NCBI RefSeq assembly: GCF_018918265.1
Contig: NZ_JAHLQC010000010.1
Location: 84,266-148,265, forward strand
Direction of reading: 5' to 3'
DNA from: Falcatimonas sp. MSJ-15
Lineage (GTDB): Bacteria > Bacillota > Clostridia > Lachnospirales > Lachnospiraceae
DNA: 64,000 bases
The notes beneath the pieces were generated by a model. It made no database searches. It saw only the letters and a list, made by a program, of their open reading frames with translations, and was not told the DNA's origin. Position 1 is the first letter of the stretch, and each line of letters begins with the position of its first letter. Of the stretch, positions 18,444 to 27,593 are shown piece by piece. Position numbers and translations under genes: made by a program.

Positions 18444-18656
18444 TTAATCAACACTTCTTTTTTCAAAACTCATAACATCTCCAATATCACAATTAAAATA
18501 TATACAGATACGCTCAAGAACATCAAGCGACACCGCTTCACCCTTTCCCATTTTAGCTATAGTAGCCGAACTTATACCGAGTGCTTCTGTCAAATCTTTT
18601 TTTTGCATATCATTATCTATAAGTTTTTTCCATAAACCGTTATAAGATATTTTCAT
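18444..18656 (-). CDS. Small XRE-family regulator of the defence operon
   Basis: 70 aa from the ATG at 18656 (AGAGG upstream); the frame could begin at 18683 but the family start is MKISYNGLWKKLIDND. A Cro/CI helix-turn-helix follows (KKDLTEALGISSATIAKMGKGE). This short type of XRE protein is common immediately upstream of restriction-modification genes, where it acts like a controller protein. It is the first gene of the island, 11 bp before the methyltransferase. Confidence 0.85.
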   Translation of the reverse strand: MKISYNGLWKKLIDNDMQKKDLTEALGISSATIAKMGKGEAVSLDVLERICIYFNCDIGDVMSFEKRSVD

Positions 18657-19159
18657 CTCTATATCCTCTTTCTTTCCAACCAACTGAGTGCTAACACCTA
18701 TTATAAATTATAGCATATCTTACTAATTTTGCATAGAGCAACTTTTAGTTTTCTAAAGCTTTTATTTTTCCATATAAATTTTATTTTTATATAACAATCA
18801 AATTATTAAGTTTATTGTATAAAGCAACATATAATAAACTTAATAATTTCAAAAATATCCGTCAAATTTCATAACACAACTTATTTCACTTTTTTCATTT
18901 TTAATTTCCATATTCATAGTAGCTTTTATCCATGTCTTTTTAAGTTTTTTTGAAACATAATATTGCAAAAAATTATCTTTAAGATAATATCTTCACTGAT
19001 TAACAGTTACAATAATCAGCTTATCCATCTTCCTATGCTCCTCATAATATTTTAATAATTTATCTACATCTTTTTCATTCGAATTGCCTCAATTCCACTA
19101 AACTTAATGCATTTTTCCTCAGCTTTATGTATTGATTTTTCTTTACCTCCATCATAATC
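18657..19159. other. Intergenic region upstream of the defence operon
   Basis: AT-rich, no intact gene. A TATAAT (minus strand, 18707-18712) lies 50 bp upstream of the XRE gene without a good -35. Between 18994 and 19159 the minus strand shows short broken open stretches ending in KLLKYYEEHRKMDKLIIVTVNQ-stop. These look like decayed coding sequence but match nothing I can name. Confidence 0.35.
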
Positions 19160-19160
19160 T

Positions 19161-19167
19161 TATAATA
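19161..19167 (+). repeat. Left copy of probable target-site duplication
   Basis: TATAATA immediately outside the left inverted repeat; the same heptamer occurs outside the right end at 20928-20934. Confidence 0.5.
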
Positions 19168-19309
19168 GGCGTTTGCGAAACGCCACAAGCCGCATAAATA
19201 CAGCTTTTTTTGTTGCTAAAAGATAAATAACCCCTCACTAGATATGGTATAATAGAGTTGTCAAAAAAACTATAAACCATGTACCAAGAAAGGAGTTATT
19301 CTGATACCT

Positions 19310-20776
19310 ATGATACCATATAAACAGCTTTCTTTGGCAGTTTTTTTCAGATTGCCCAAATAAATTTGAAAATGACAAACCTGCATTTCTATCCCTATTA
19401 GAAAATCATATCGATATTGATGAGTTTATTCCGATTTCTTTTAGAAATCATTTTTATGCTTCAACGGGCAGAACCCGTAAATACCCTTTACAGGCTTTCC
19501 TGTGGGCTTTGATTATACAGCATATTTTCTCTATCCCTACAGTTCAGCTTCTCCTGACTTTTCTCGCTTACTCAAAACCACTGCGTGAATTCTGTGGTTT
19601 TACCAAAGTTCCGGACACTTCCAAAATTACCCGCTTCAAACAGGACTTTTTAGATGACCTGCAGCTTGTATTTGATAACCTTGATGTTACCGAACCTATC
19701 TGTCGGGCGATTGACTCTGCAAAAGCTGATATCACCATCTTTGATTCTTTTGGGATTGAAGCTTTTGTTACTGAAAATAATCCCAAATACGCAAACCGTA
19801 TTATTAAGCAACTTAAAGCCTATGCCAAAGCCCAGGGATTTGATGAATCTTATGCTCCCTACAAGGCTGCATATGGTTCCATGCCATCCCATGCCTCTGC
19901 TAATCCTTAGATTAAACAGCTTTATATCAATGGTCATTTTTACTATGTCTTCAAGTTTGGTATTATCACTAACGGGCTGGGCATCATCCGTCATATCTCT
20001 TTTTATAACAATGACTTTATGAAATCACATTCAGATATCGTTGTCGAAAAGAAATCCGATTCTCCTGACGAAGATAAATGTGTTCATGATTCAAAGCTTT
20101 TGATTCCAACACTGAAAGACTTCTTTTTAAAACACCCTCTTATAAATCCTAAAACCTTTCTTGGTAATGCAGCTTTCGATTCATCTCTGCTTTACAGTGA
20201 ATTACTTACAGGCAGCACTTTTGGAGAAGATAAACATTTCTCTAAAGCATACATTCCTCTTAATTCATGTACAGTAATTAAGAATCTTGATTGCAAAATC
20301 AACGAAAACAGCATACCTTGTTGTCCTAAAGATGATTCTCTTCCCATGAAACCTGAAGGCTCATCTAAACGCAAAAACGGATTAACAAGATATAAGTTTG
20401 TTTGTCCCAAAATCAAATATGTCTATGACAAAACCACTCGTAAAACCCATCGTGAATGCATGTGTGATTCTCCTTGTACAACATCTTCGTGTGGTCGGAT
20501 GACTTATATTTATCCAGAAAAAGAGCATCGTGCCTGCCCTGGTGTTCTTCGTGGTACAGAAGAATGGAATAATACTTATAAAATCAGAACCACTGATGAA
20601 AGAGATATCAGTCATATCAAAGATACCTCTGTCTGGCAGGACGTCAGACGCAAAACGAACCCCCTCCGCATGTTGATTTAATTCTGGCAGGTATCACACA
20701 CCTCATTACAGTTGTTCTTGCAGATAAGATCAACCATCATAAATACATCCAAAGTCTAAAACCTCTCATAGCCTAG
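19310..20776 (+). pseudogene. Inactivated transposase
   Basis: A single transposase can be followed through three lesions. The ATG at 19310 (AAGGAG upstream) enters a frameshift in a run of seven T near 19345. The frame then reads FIPISFRNHFYASTGRTRKY...LREFCGFTKVPDTSKITRF...ITIFDSFGIEAF. An in-frame TAG stops it after SHASANP at 19908-19910, probably GAG to TAG since the next residues continue the protein. The last lesion is a frameshift near 20630, where the C-terminus (LAGRQTQN...ILAGITHLITVVLAD...LKPLIA) continues in the next frame to 20776. A cysteine-rich segment (RECMCDSPCTTSSCGRM) precedes the final frameshift, typical of this group. The apparent separate ORFs at 19509-19910 and 20019-20681 are pieces of this one gene. 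Confidence 0.85.
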
Positions 20777-20847
20777 GACTTACCAACTTCATAAATTCTA
20801 AGGCTTATTAAAGTGCACCTAAATTTGGCAGTTATCCACTTTTCATC

Positions 20848-20876
20848 TTAAAATTCGTGTTCCGCGCGAATTTTTC
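20848..20876 (+). terminator. Hairpin at IS 3' end
   Basis: AAAATTCG and CGAATTTT form an 8-bp stem followed by TTCC, just downstream of the transposase frame. It is a weak intrinsic terminator candidate. Confidence 0.4.
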
Positions 20877-20926
20877 CTTATTTTGAATTCAAAATTGCGA
20901 ACAAGCTAAGCGAGTTTCGCAATTAC

Positions 20927-21883
20927 CTATAATAAAGAAATTTGATAAATATTTGATGCACCTATAGGGACTTCAATAGGCTGAATATAGCGACATCCTT
21001 CATCTCCATAAACAGACATATTCATAGTCACATTTACACCATTATTTCCTTTAATTCGCCATTCAACATCATCAATCCATTCTGATTTCATAATTACTCT
21101 AGGAAGCACCATACATAAGCCTTTTTTTCCATTTTCAAAAGCTAGATAAGGTTTTGTTTGAAACTCTTGCTTCTTATCTGCATTACCTCTCGCATTGCTT
21201 CTTTCACGATTCTTCCAATCCGAATAGATACCTATATATCTTGATTCGCCATAACGTCCTTGTTCTACTGCTAACATTGCATCATGAACTTCCAAAATAA
21301 ATTCAACCGCCCTATCATTCCTATATCTCTGTAAAAAATCAAGCAAAGGTTTTCTTATTTTACAAGAACGCATATCAATAAGATCCTCTATTATTAATCG
21401 AGGATCAAAAAATGAATGTATATCATAACTTAAGACATAAAACAAATTCTCCAAACTACTTTCTGGTGGTATTCCAGCTTCAAAAAAAATGGGAGCCATA
21501 TTGACACGCCTTTCATCTTTTATGTCACTATAATCGAATCCATATTTTTTAAATGTTCTTCTTATACATTTGCCAATCTCAGTCTCCAAAACAGAATTAA
21601 GCCCTATATTTAATTCTTCTGCCATAAGTCCCCAAAAATTTACATCATACTTATATCTCATCATAAAAACAAGGAATGTTGTTATAGCTACCGGATAATT
21701 TTTGCAAATATTACCTATTTCATAACTTGAATTTTCTATTATGTCTTTTATTCTCTTTCTAATTGTTTCATAATCGTCTACTGAAAAAGGAATATCTCCC
21801 CATAAGTCTTTATCCTGTAATTCTTCAACAATCATATTTTCAATTGCTCTTAGTGACATATCACCGGTAATTTTTTTCTGCAT
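20927..21883 (-). CDS. Protein of unknown function next to the IS
   Basis: 318 aa; I do not recognise the family. It is soluble with no signal peptide, helix-rich and acidic in the first 200 residues (a conserved-looking IFFEAGIPPESSLENLFYV and LIIEDLIDMRSCKIRKPLLD), and beta-like at the end (WIDDVEWRIKGNNGVNVTMNM). The ATG at 21883 has AGAGAGG at 5 bp. The stop TAG uses two bases of the probable target duplication and one base of the IS inverted end. If the duplication is removed the ancestral stop would be TAA at the same codon, so the protein may be full length. Position beside defence genes suggests an accessory or defence role, but nothing in the sequence proves it. Confidence 0.7.
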   Translation of the reverse strand: MQKKITGDMSLRAIENMIVEELQDKDLWGDIPFSVDDYETIRKRIKDIIENSSYEIGNICKNYPVAITTFLVFMMRYKYDVNFWGLMAEELNIGLNSVLETEIGKCIRRTFKKYGFDYSDIKDERRVNMAPIFFEAGIPPESSLENLFYVLSYDIHSFFDPRLIIEDLIDMRSCKIRKPLLDFLQRYRNDRAVEFILEVHDAMLAVEQGRYGESRYIGIYSDWKNRERSNARGNADKKQEFQTKPYLAFENGKKGLCMVLPRVIMKSEWIDDVEWRIKGNNGVNVTMNMSVYGDEGCRYIQPIEVPIGASNIYQISLL

Positions 21884-22039
21884 ACTTACCTCTCTTATCT
21901 CAAAAAGATTTTATATTGTACATAATGTTATTTTATCGTTTACATTTTACTAGTATTATACCATATAATGCAAAAGTCTTACAGTGTTTTAAGTTATTTT
22001 CTATTTTTATCTCTTTATTTTTTATATTTGAACAACATC

Positions 22040-22648
22040 TTACATCTGTTCCCTATTCTCCCCCACAACATTAACCCACTTTTCTCCATCCCTTCCCTCT
22101 CTAACATCTCCACTAATCCATATCTTACAGACTGACATACCGGCATCTGACAACCATTTTTTCACGCTCTCTTCATTCATATCTGTAAAATATCTTCCAT
22201 TTTTCTCTCTGCTTCCTATACCATATTTAAAAGATGCATATAGCACCCCATCTAGCTTTAACGCACGCTTTATCTTAACAATGACATCATTAAGTTCTTC
22301 TTCTGACAAGTGTAGAAGTGATGCACATGCCCAGATTCCATCATACTTACTCTCATCATTAAGTTCTTCAAAATACATCTTCTTAACCATAATTCCAGTA
22401 TACTCAGAAGCCAGTCTGCACATAGCTTCTGATGCATCACACGCAGATACATCATAACCTTTTTCAAGGAAATATCTGCTATCACGACCACTTCCACAGC
22501 CAAAATCTAATATACTTCCACCATCTCTCACATAAGACAAAAAGATATTCCCCGCTTCGCTAAAATCTACATCTTTTGTTGTCTTTACAAAACTCTCTGC
22601 ATTTTTATTATAATATTCTATTGTCTGCTTTATCTCATCTTTTCTCAT
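22040..22648 (-). CDS. Class I SAM-dependent methyltransferase
   Basis: 202 aa. Motif I is ILDFGCGSGRDSRYFLEKG (about residues 37-55), followed by the acidic motif II VSACDASEAMC and motif III-like YDGIWACASLLHLSEEELN, as in TehB/UbiE-type small-molecule or protein methyltransferases. It has no DNA-methyltransferase NPPY or PC motif. TGAGG precedes the ATG. The substrate is unknown; it stands alone between the unknown 318-aa gene and the toxin-antitoxin pair. Confidence 0.85.
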   Translation of the reverse strand: MRKDEIKQTIEYYNKNAESFVKTTKDVDFSEAGNIFLSYVRDGGSILDFGCGSGRDSRYFLEKGYDVSACDASEAMCRLASEYTGIMVKKMYFEELNDESKYDGIWACASLLHLSEEELNDVIVKIKRALKLDGVLYASFKYGIGSREKNGRYFTDMNEESVKKWLSDAGMSVCKIWISGDVREGRDGEKWVNVVGENREQM

Positions 22649-22929
22649 ATCTATTCCTCACATATTCTTCTATACTTAAATAATCATTCCATTGTTAATT
22701 ATCAAACAATTATTAATTATCTCTTATCTATCTAAGGCATTTATGGTTTCTCTTTCTATAATAAACACATAAAATGTATAAAATCTCAATTTCATTCTAT
22801 CATATTTGTATAGACTTTACATTCAGATTCTTTGAAACAAACTACTAATTATTTTTTTAATGGAAAATGTTAATTTCAACTATTTTACAATATAATCTTG
22901 ACTCAATTTTACTAACATGATAAACTATT
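22649..22929. other. Divergent AT-rich spacer
   Basis: Region between the divergent methyltransferase and toxin-antitoxin genes. I see no gene; it must carry the promoters for both. Confidence 0.4.
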
Positions 22930-22959
22930 TGTACAAATATCTGTACATTATCTTGTACA
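22930..22959 (+). promoter_or_regulatory. Three TGTACA operator cores for YefM
   Basis: TGTACA occurs at 22930-22935, 22942-22947 and 22954-22959, evenly spaced by 12 bp, ending 21 bp before the antitoxin start. TGTACA is the known core of YefM operators in other bacteria, so this is the expected autoregulatory site. Confidence 0.8.
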
Positions 22960-22980
22960 ATTTTTAGGAGGAGTATAATT

Positions 22981-23229
22981 ATGTTAGCTGTAAATTATTC
23001 AACCATCAGAAACAAATTAAAAGAATACTGTGATAAAGCTTCAGATTTTCAAGAAACAGTTATTATTACAAGAAAAAACGAAAAAAATGTTGTTCTTATG
23101 AGCCTTGAACAATACAATCAGCTAGAAAAAGCTGCTAGAAACAACGAATACCTTGCCATGATTGACAGAAGTATTGCTCAATTAGAAGCCGGCAAAGGAC
23201 AGGAACATGAATTAATAGAGGTAGACTAA
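22981..23229 (+). CDS. yefM: YefM/Phd-family antitoxin
   Basis: 82 aa. The N-terminal half is the Phd/YefM DNA-binding fold (NYSTIRNKLKEYCDKAS, then VIITRKNEKNVVLMSLEQYN) and the C-terminal tail (residues 60-82) is the acidic toxin-binding part. It neutralises the RNase encoded downstream and represses the operon through the TGTACA sites. AGGAGG lies upstream. Its stop TAA shares its last A with the toxin ATG. Confidence 0.93.
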   Translation: MLAVNYSTIRNKLKEYCDKASDFQETVIITRKNEKNVVLMSLEQYNQLEKAARNNEYLAMIDRSIAQLEAGKGQEHELIEVD

Positions 23230-23489
23230 TGAAAAAATTATGGTCAGACAGAGCATGGGATGATTATTTATATTGGCAAACTCAGGATAAAAAAACCATG
23301 AAACGAATCAATGAACTAGTTAAATCGATTGAACGCAAAGGATTATCGGAAGAAATTGGAAAACCAGAACCATTAAAACATCGCAAAGCTTGGAGTCGAA
23401 GAATTGATTCCGCTAATAGACTTGTATATACAATTGATGAAAATGGTTTTTTATGGATTATCGCTTGTAAAGGACATTATGAAGACTAA
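23229..23489 (+). CDS. yoeB: YoeB/Txe-family mRNA interferase toxin
   Basis: 86 aa RelE-superfamily toxin. It starts MKKLWSDRAWDDYLYWQ, has the hallmark GKPEPLKHRKAWSRRID, and ends CKGHYED, including the catalytic-type Glu, Arg, His and Tyr residues of YoeB. It cuts mRNA at the ribosomal A site when antitoxin is degraded. Coupled to yefM by overlapping stop/start. The hairpin downstream begins at its stop codon. Confidence 0.94.
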   Translation: MKKLWSDRAWDDYLYWQTQDKKTMKRINELVKSIERKGLSEEIGKPEPLKHRKAWSRRIDSANRLVYTIDENGFLWIIACKGHYED

Positions 23490-23522
23490 GCACAGCTTTC
23501 TATGGCTGTTGCCTAGTCTTTT
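23484..23522 (+). terminator. Terminator of yefM-yoeB
   Basis: GACTAAGCACAGC and GCTGTTGCCTAGTC form a stem with one bulge, followed by TTTT. The stem includes the yoeB stop codon. Confidence 0.75.
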
Positions 23523-23567
23523 GTCCATCTCGCTTTTCTCTAGCACATCCATTAATTGATATTCCCC

Positions 23568-26201
23568 CTACATCCTACGTTCCTCATATCTTCTTCTATA
23601 ATAATCCATCGCTCTATATTCACATACATCTCTCATCTGTGTGGCAAATTCAGGCATACCCGCATATTTTCTAAGTTCTTCACTAAGAGCTATGACATAT
23701 CCTTCTTTTTCTACAAAAAATCCTTCACCAGAAGCAAGAAGATACTTAACCGGCATTTGTTTTATCTTCGACAGATGTTTTTTATCACTTATCTGCATAT
23801 ATTCTTCTCTTGTAATTGCATCTCCAAAATCTTTCCAGTTAGTGCCATTATCAAAAAACTTCTTCCATCCTTTAAGAACATCTGCTTCACTAAGTTCCAT
23901 CTTTATATAGTTTTTATGCACTTTATCCACCTGTTCTTTTACATTCTTGGTATTCATTGCATCAACATTATCATCATCTATATAGCAAAAACTTGCAAGC
24001 ACAGGCATCTTGTAGACTTTTGTCATTGCAGTATTCTCAATATTCTTAATGAATTCTCTTGCAATTCCACCATATATAATCTGCTGATTTTCATTAAGAT
24101 CACCGTTAGAATTTAGGAATCCAAGATAATCTTTAAATATATTTTCTTTAGATTTTCCGATGCAATATTCATATACATCACTGTCCATATATGTAAAAAG
24201 TTCAACCCTTGTAGGAACTTTCCCTAATATCTCCTTAACTCTCTCATATTCTTTAACTATTCTCTGTCTTATACTAACCGAACGTTCATCAAGCTTCTTA
24301 AAGATATCTATAATTCTAAAATCAAAATCTACAAAACAGTCATCAGGATACAGCGACGAATCATTATACATAGAAGCTGTTTTATTAGCATCTGATATAT
24401 CTGTTTTTTCATTTTTTACACCTCTGGCTTTATCATCAATCTCATTAGATGACTTTGCACGCATGAGTAATTTTGGACCTATTCCCGCTTTTTCATAATT
24501 GCCAATAAAATCAAGAACATTAAGATATGTCTTACCTTTACTAAGTCTTAATCCTCTTCCGAGCTGTTGGAGAAATACAACCGGTGACTCTGTTGGTCTA
24601 AGGAACATAACCATATCAAGTGCTGCCACATCAACACCCTCATTAAACATATCAACTGAGAATATAACATTTATCTCAAGATTTTTAAGCTGTCTTATTG
24701 CAACATCTCTTTTCTCAGAGAACTCACCATCGCAATTACTATATACAGCAACTGCTTTTATTCCTTTTTTGCAGAATTCTCTTGCCATATCTTCAGCATG
24801 TTCTCTTGAACAGCAGAATCCTATCGCACGTTTTGAGCCATATTTCATATAATTCTTATATATAAGTTCATATCTCGTTATTGCATTTTTATATGTATCT
24901 GTAAGTTCTTTTTCAGCATATTTTCCTTTTACAATATGTAATTTTGAATAATCTGTATCATCATATATTCCATAGTAGTGAAAAGGCACAAGCATCCCCT
25001 TGTTAATAGCATCTCTAAGTGATATCTCGTATGGCACATTGTAATCGCAGATCTCATAGATATTCTTACCATCCATTCTCTCCGGTGTTGCTGTAAGCCC
25101 AAGCATGAATTCCGGTTCAAAATATTTAATAATATTCTGATATCCTTTTGTTACTGAATGATGGAATTCATCTATAATCATGTAATCAAAATATTTTTTT
25201 GCAAAAAATTCTTCGCTAAGATATTTTTCATCACCAAGTGTTCCTACTGATGCAAATATGACAGATTTGTCTGTGTCTTTATTTTTTCCATCAAAAAAAC
25301 CATAATCGTCTGAATTACGTACATTTCTAAATGATTCTGCTGCCTGTTTAAGAATTTCTTCCCTGTGTGCAACGAATAATATTCTCTTATAATTCTTAGA
25401 ATCAAATGCTGCAAGATATGTCTTACCAATTCCCGTAGCTGCCTGAATAAGTGCTTTTGATGCCCCTTCCGCTCTGCTCTTTTCAAGTGCATAAAGTGCT
25501 TCTATCTGTGCTCCTCTTGGTTCATATAATATTTTTACATTGTTATCGCTAATATCAAGAGTATCATATTTTGCAAGGTCTTTTGATACTGCAGGTCTAT
25601 GCCAGTTTTTAGAATAATTATCAAGTTCATCATCATCAATTATTATTGAATGATTATTAAAAAGATCCACGAATGTACTATAAAACATCTGATAACTTCT
25701 CAAATCAACACTATCCTCAAGCCTGTAATTCCATTCTATTCCTGATGTTAACGCACTTCTTGATATGTTAGAAGAACCTATGAATACTTCATTTCTGTTC
25801 TCATAATGAAAAAAATATGCTTTTGGATGAAATGATCTGCTCTTATCATTATAAAAACGCAGATCTATCTTATCTCCAAGCTCATGTTTTATAAGATATA
25901 ATGCCGATGGCTGTGTAATACCAAGATAATTGCCTGTAAGAATATTAATCTTAACATCTCTTGATAATGCCTGTTTAAGATCGCTTAATATCATCTTAAC
26001 ACCGGATTCCATAAGAAATGATACAACAATATCTATTGATTTGGCATTTCGCATACTCTGTTTTAACTGATAGTATAGATATCTTCCTCTATTCTTATCA
26101 CCAGTTGTAACATTAGTAATATCCAGTTCTGATATCATTCCATCAGTACTGACTGCATCTAATTCCAATTTACCATCTGTATTTTTAATCTCTTCGCCCA
26201 T
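23568..26201 (-). CDS. PLD-nuclease/SF2-helicase fusion
   Basis: 877 aa from the ATG at 26201 (AGGTGG at 6 bp; the ATG at 26207 directly abuts the site). The N-terminal 200 residues are a phospholipase-D-type nuclease domain with one HKD-like motif (SFHPKAYFF, IGSSNISRSAL). A helicase core follows: Walker A QAATGIGKTYLAAF, motif II IIDEFHHS, motif III GLTATPERMDG, motif VI QQLGRGLRLSKGK. The C-terminal 330 residues (YPDDCFVDFDFRIIDIF... LKGWKKFFDNG) are an accessory domain of this family. Such fusions are found in defence islands and act as ATP-dependent restriction-like enzymes. It stands alone, with no methyltransferase in the same unit. Confidence 0.85.
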   Translation of the reverse strand: MGEEIKNTDGKLELDAVSTDGMISELDITNVTTGDKNRGRYLYYQLKQSMRNAKSIDIVVSFLMESGVKMILSDLKQALSRDVKINILTGNYLGITQPSALYLIKHELGDKIDLRFYNDKSRSFHPKAYFFHYENRNEVFIGSSNISRSALTSGIEWNYRLEDSVDLRSYQMFYSTFVDLFNNHSIIIDDDELDNYSKNWHRPAVSKDLAKYDTLDISDNNVKILYEPRGAQIEALYALEKSRAEGASKALIQAATGIGKTYLAAFDSKNYKRILFVAHREEILKQAAESFRNVRNSDDYGFFDGKNKDTDKSVIFASVGTLGDEKYLSEEFFAKKYFDYMIIDEFHHSVTKGYQNIIKYFEPEFMLGLTATPERMDGKNIYEICDYNVPYEISLRDAINKGMLVPFHYYGIYDDTDYSKLHIVKGKYAEKELTDTYKNAITRYELIYKNYMKYGSKRAIGFCCSREHAEDMAREFCKKGIKAVAVYSNCDGEFSEKRDVAIRQLKNLEINVIFSVDMFNEGVDVAALDMVMFLRPTESPVVFLQQLGRGLRLSKGKTYLNVLDFIGNYEKAGIGPKLLMRAKSSNEIDDKARGVKNEKTDISDANKTASMYNDSSLYPDDCFVDFDFRIIDIFKKLDERSVSIRQRIVKEYERVKEILGKVPTRVELFTYMDSDVYEYCIGKSKENIFKDYLGFLNSNGDLNENQQIIYGGIAREFIKNIENTAMTKVYKMPVLASFCYIDDDNVDAMNTKNVKEQVDKVHKNYIKMELSEADVLKGWKKFFDNGTNWKDFGDAITREEYMQISDKKHLSKIKQMPVKYLLASGEGFFVEKEGYVIALSEELRKYAGMPEFATQMRDVCEYRAMDYYRRRYEERRM

Positions 26202-26429
26202 ATTCATCCACCTGCCATTTAATATCTATATATTCTGATATATCCATAGTTACTGACTAGTTCAATTTTATTACAACCTCGATTTTTCTTCATTCGATGG
26301 TCCGGTGAACTTTATTATCTATAATCTTTAATATCTGCTTGGATATATCTTATTTTATACGCACTTAATCTATATTTCTATCTTATCATTATGGTATATA
26401 TAATTCCACTAATATTTATCCCAAAATTT

Positions 26430-26605
26430 CTTTCTATATTTTATATTTCATATCACAATCACTTTTTCTATATTTCATATTTCCCATCTTAATCACCTTT
26501 TTCTATATTTCATATTTCCCATCTTAATCACTTTTTTATATATTCCATATTTCCCATCTTAATCACTTTTTCTATATTTTATATCCCCCATCTCCATCAC
26601 ATTTT
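26430..26605. repeat. 35-bp tandem repeat array
   Basis: About five degenerate copies of an AT-rich 35-bp unit. The core CCCATCTTAATCAC starts at 26483, 26518 and 26553, with diverged copies near 26448 and 26587. It lies in the otherwise gene-free 26202-26719 stretch, upstream of the PLD-helicase gene and downstream of the sugar permease operon. The 35-bp period is not a multiple of three, so it is not coding. Confidence 0.8.
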
Positions 26606-26615
26606 TCACACAAAA

Positions 26616-26659
26616 AACCACCCCACCACCTTTATTTTTCAAAAGACGATGGAGTGGTT
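26616..26659 (-). terminator. Terminator of the cellobiose uptake operon
   Basis: AACCACTCCATC and GGTGGGGTGGTT (minus strand) pair with two mismatches and are followed by TTTTTTG, 60 bp after the last permease gene. Confidence 0.65.
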
Positions 26660-26719
26660 CTCTGATTATATTTTTATGGAAAGTTATGTATGTACAGCCA
26701 TATTTAATAGCATGACATC

Positions 26720-27580
26720 TTATCCTTTAACACTACCAATAGCAACACCCTGCACGATGAATTTAGATAAGCAGAGATATACAACTACTACCGGAAGAAT
26801 TGATATTGCAATTACCATATATACCTGACCCATATCGAATTTTAAGTAATCGGCACTTCTGTACATAGCAATCATGATAGGAAGTGTCTTTCTCTTAGCA
26901 TCTTCAAGAATAAGAGCTGGTACGAAGTAGTTATTCCATGATGATACGAATGCAAATATCGCCTGAACTGCAACTGCCGGTTTTAATATAGGAAGAACTA
27001 CATGGTTAAATGTTCTGAATTCACTGCTTCCATCTATTCTTGCCGCTTCAATAATCTCTATTGGAAGTGAACTCTCCATGTACTGTTTCATAAAGAAAAA
27101 TACAACCGGAGCTGCTATTGATGGAACTATAAGTGGTACAAAAGTATTCATAAGATGCATTGATTTCATTAAGTTAACAAAACCCATACTAGATACCTGT
27201 GCCGGAACCATCATTATCATAAGAATAAATGTAAAAGCTGCATTTTTGAATCTAAAATTATAAGCATGAATTGCGTATGCTGTAAGTGCTGAAAAATATG
27301 TTGTAAGCACTGCACATGATGCTGATATTATAAAACTGTTTCTAAGTCCGTAGAGAATAGGTATCTCTTTGTTGGCAAATACAGTTTTAATATTAGCAAG
27401 AAGTCTTTGTCCTGGTATTACCGAGAATCCCTGCTGAATCTGTGCATTAGCTCGTGTTGCGTTAATTACAAGAATATAGAATGAAAACAGGCATATAACT
27501 GAGAGCAATATAAGTACAAGATAGCTTATGAATCTTCTTACTCCAAGAACAGCCTTATCGCTTCTTTCTTTTTTGTTCAT
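26720..27580 (-). CDS. Sugar ABC transporter permease (MalG-like)
   Basis: 286 aa from the ATG at 27580 (GGGGG and GAGG upstream; the longer frame to 27634 overlaps the neighbour and lacks a site). Six membrane segments are apparent. The ABC-binding loop EAARIDGSSEFRTFNHVVLPILKP matches the EAA motif of carbohydrate-uptake CUT1 permeases. It ends in KGS-like MalG fashion (VQGVAIGSVKG). It pairs with the upstream MalF-like subunit and the binding protein to import an oligosaccharide. No ATPase gene is nearby, so a shared MsmK-type ATPase elsewhere in the genome is likely. Confidence 0.92.
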   Translation of the reverse strand: MNKKERSDKAVLGVRRFISYLVLILLSVICLFSFYILVINATRANAQIQQGFSVIPGQRLLANIKTVFANKEIPILYGLRNSFIISASCAVLTTYFSALTAYAIHAYNFRFKNAAFTFILMIMMVPAQVSSMGFVNLMKSMHLMNTFVPLIVPSIAAPVVFFFMKQYMESSLPIEIIEAARIDGSSEFRTFNHVVLPILKPAVAVQAIFAFVSSWNNYFVPALILEDAKRKTLPIMIAMYRSADYLKFDMGQVYMVIAISILPVVVVYLCLSKFIVQGVAIGSVKG

Positions 27581-27593
27581 AACCTCATCCCCC

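Larger units (their letters stand above)
19168..20927 (+). mobile_element. Decayed insertion sequence with a DDE-type transposase
   Basis: About 1.76 kb. The ends are imperfect inverted repeats: left GGCGTTTGCGAAACGCC (19168-19184), and the right end read inward GGTAATTGCGAAACTCG (20911-20927), 12 of 17 identical. TATAATA flanks both sides (19161-19167 and 20928-20934), a plausible 7-bp target duplication. Each end also forms a hairpin (GGCGTTT/AAACGCC on the left; AATTGCGAA/TTCGCAATT on the right). Family is uncertain, resembling IS1182/IS5-like DDE elements. The transposase is broken, so the element is not autonomous. Confidence 0.75.

Noticed and set aside
19509..20681. Two separate transposase-like genes
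   Set aside because: They are fragments of one transposase interrupted by an in-frame TAG and frameshifts.
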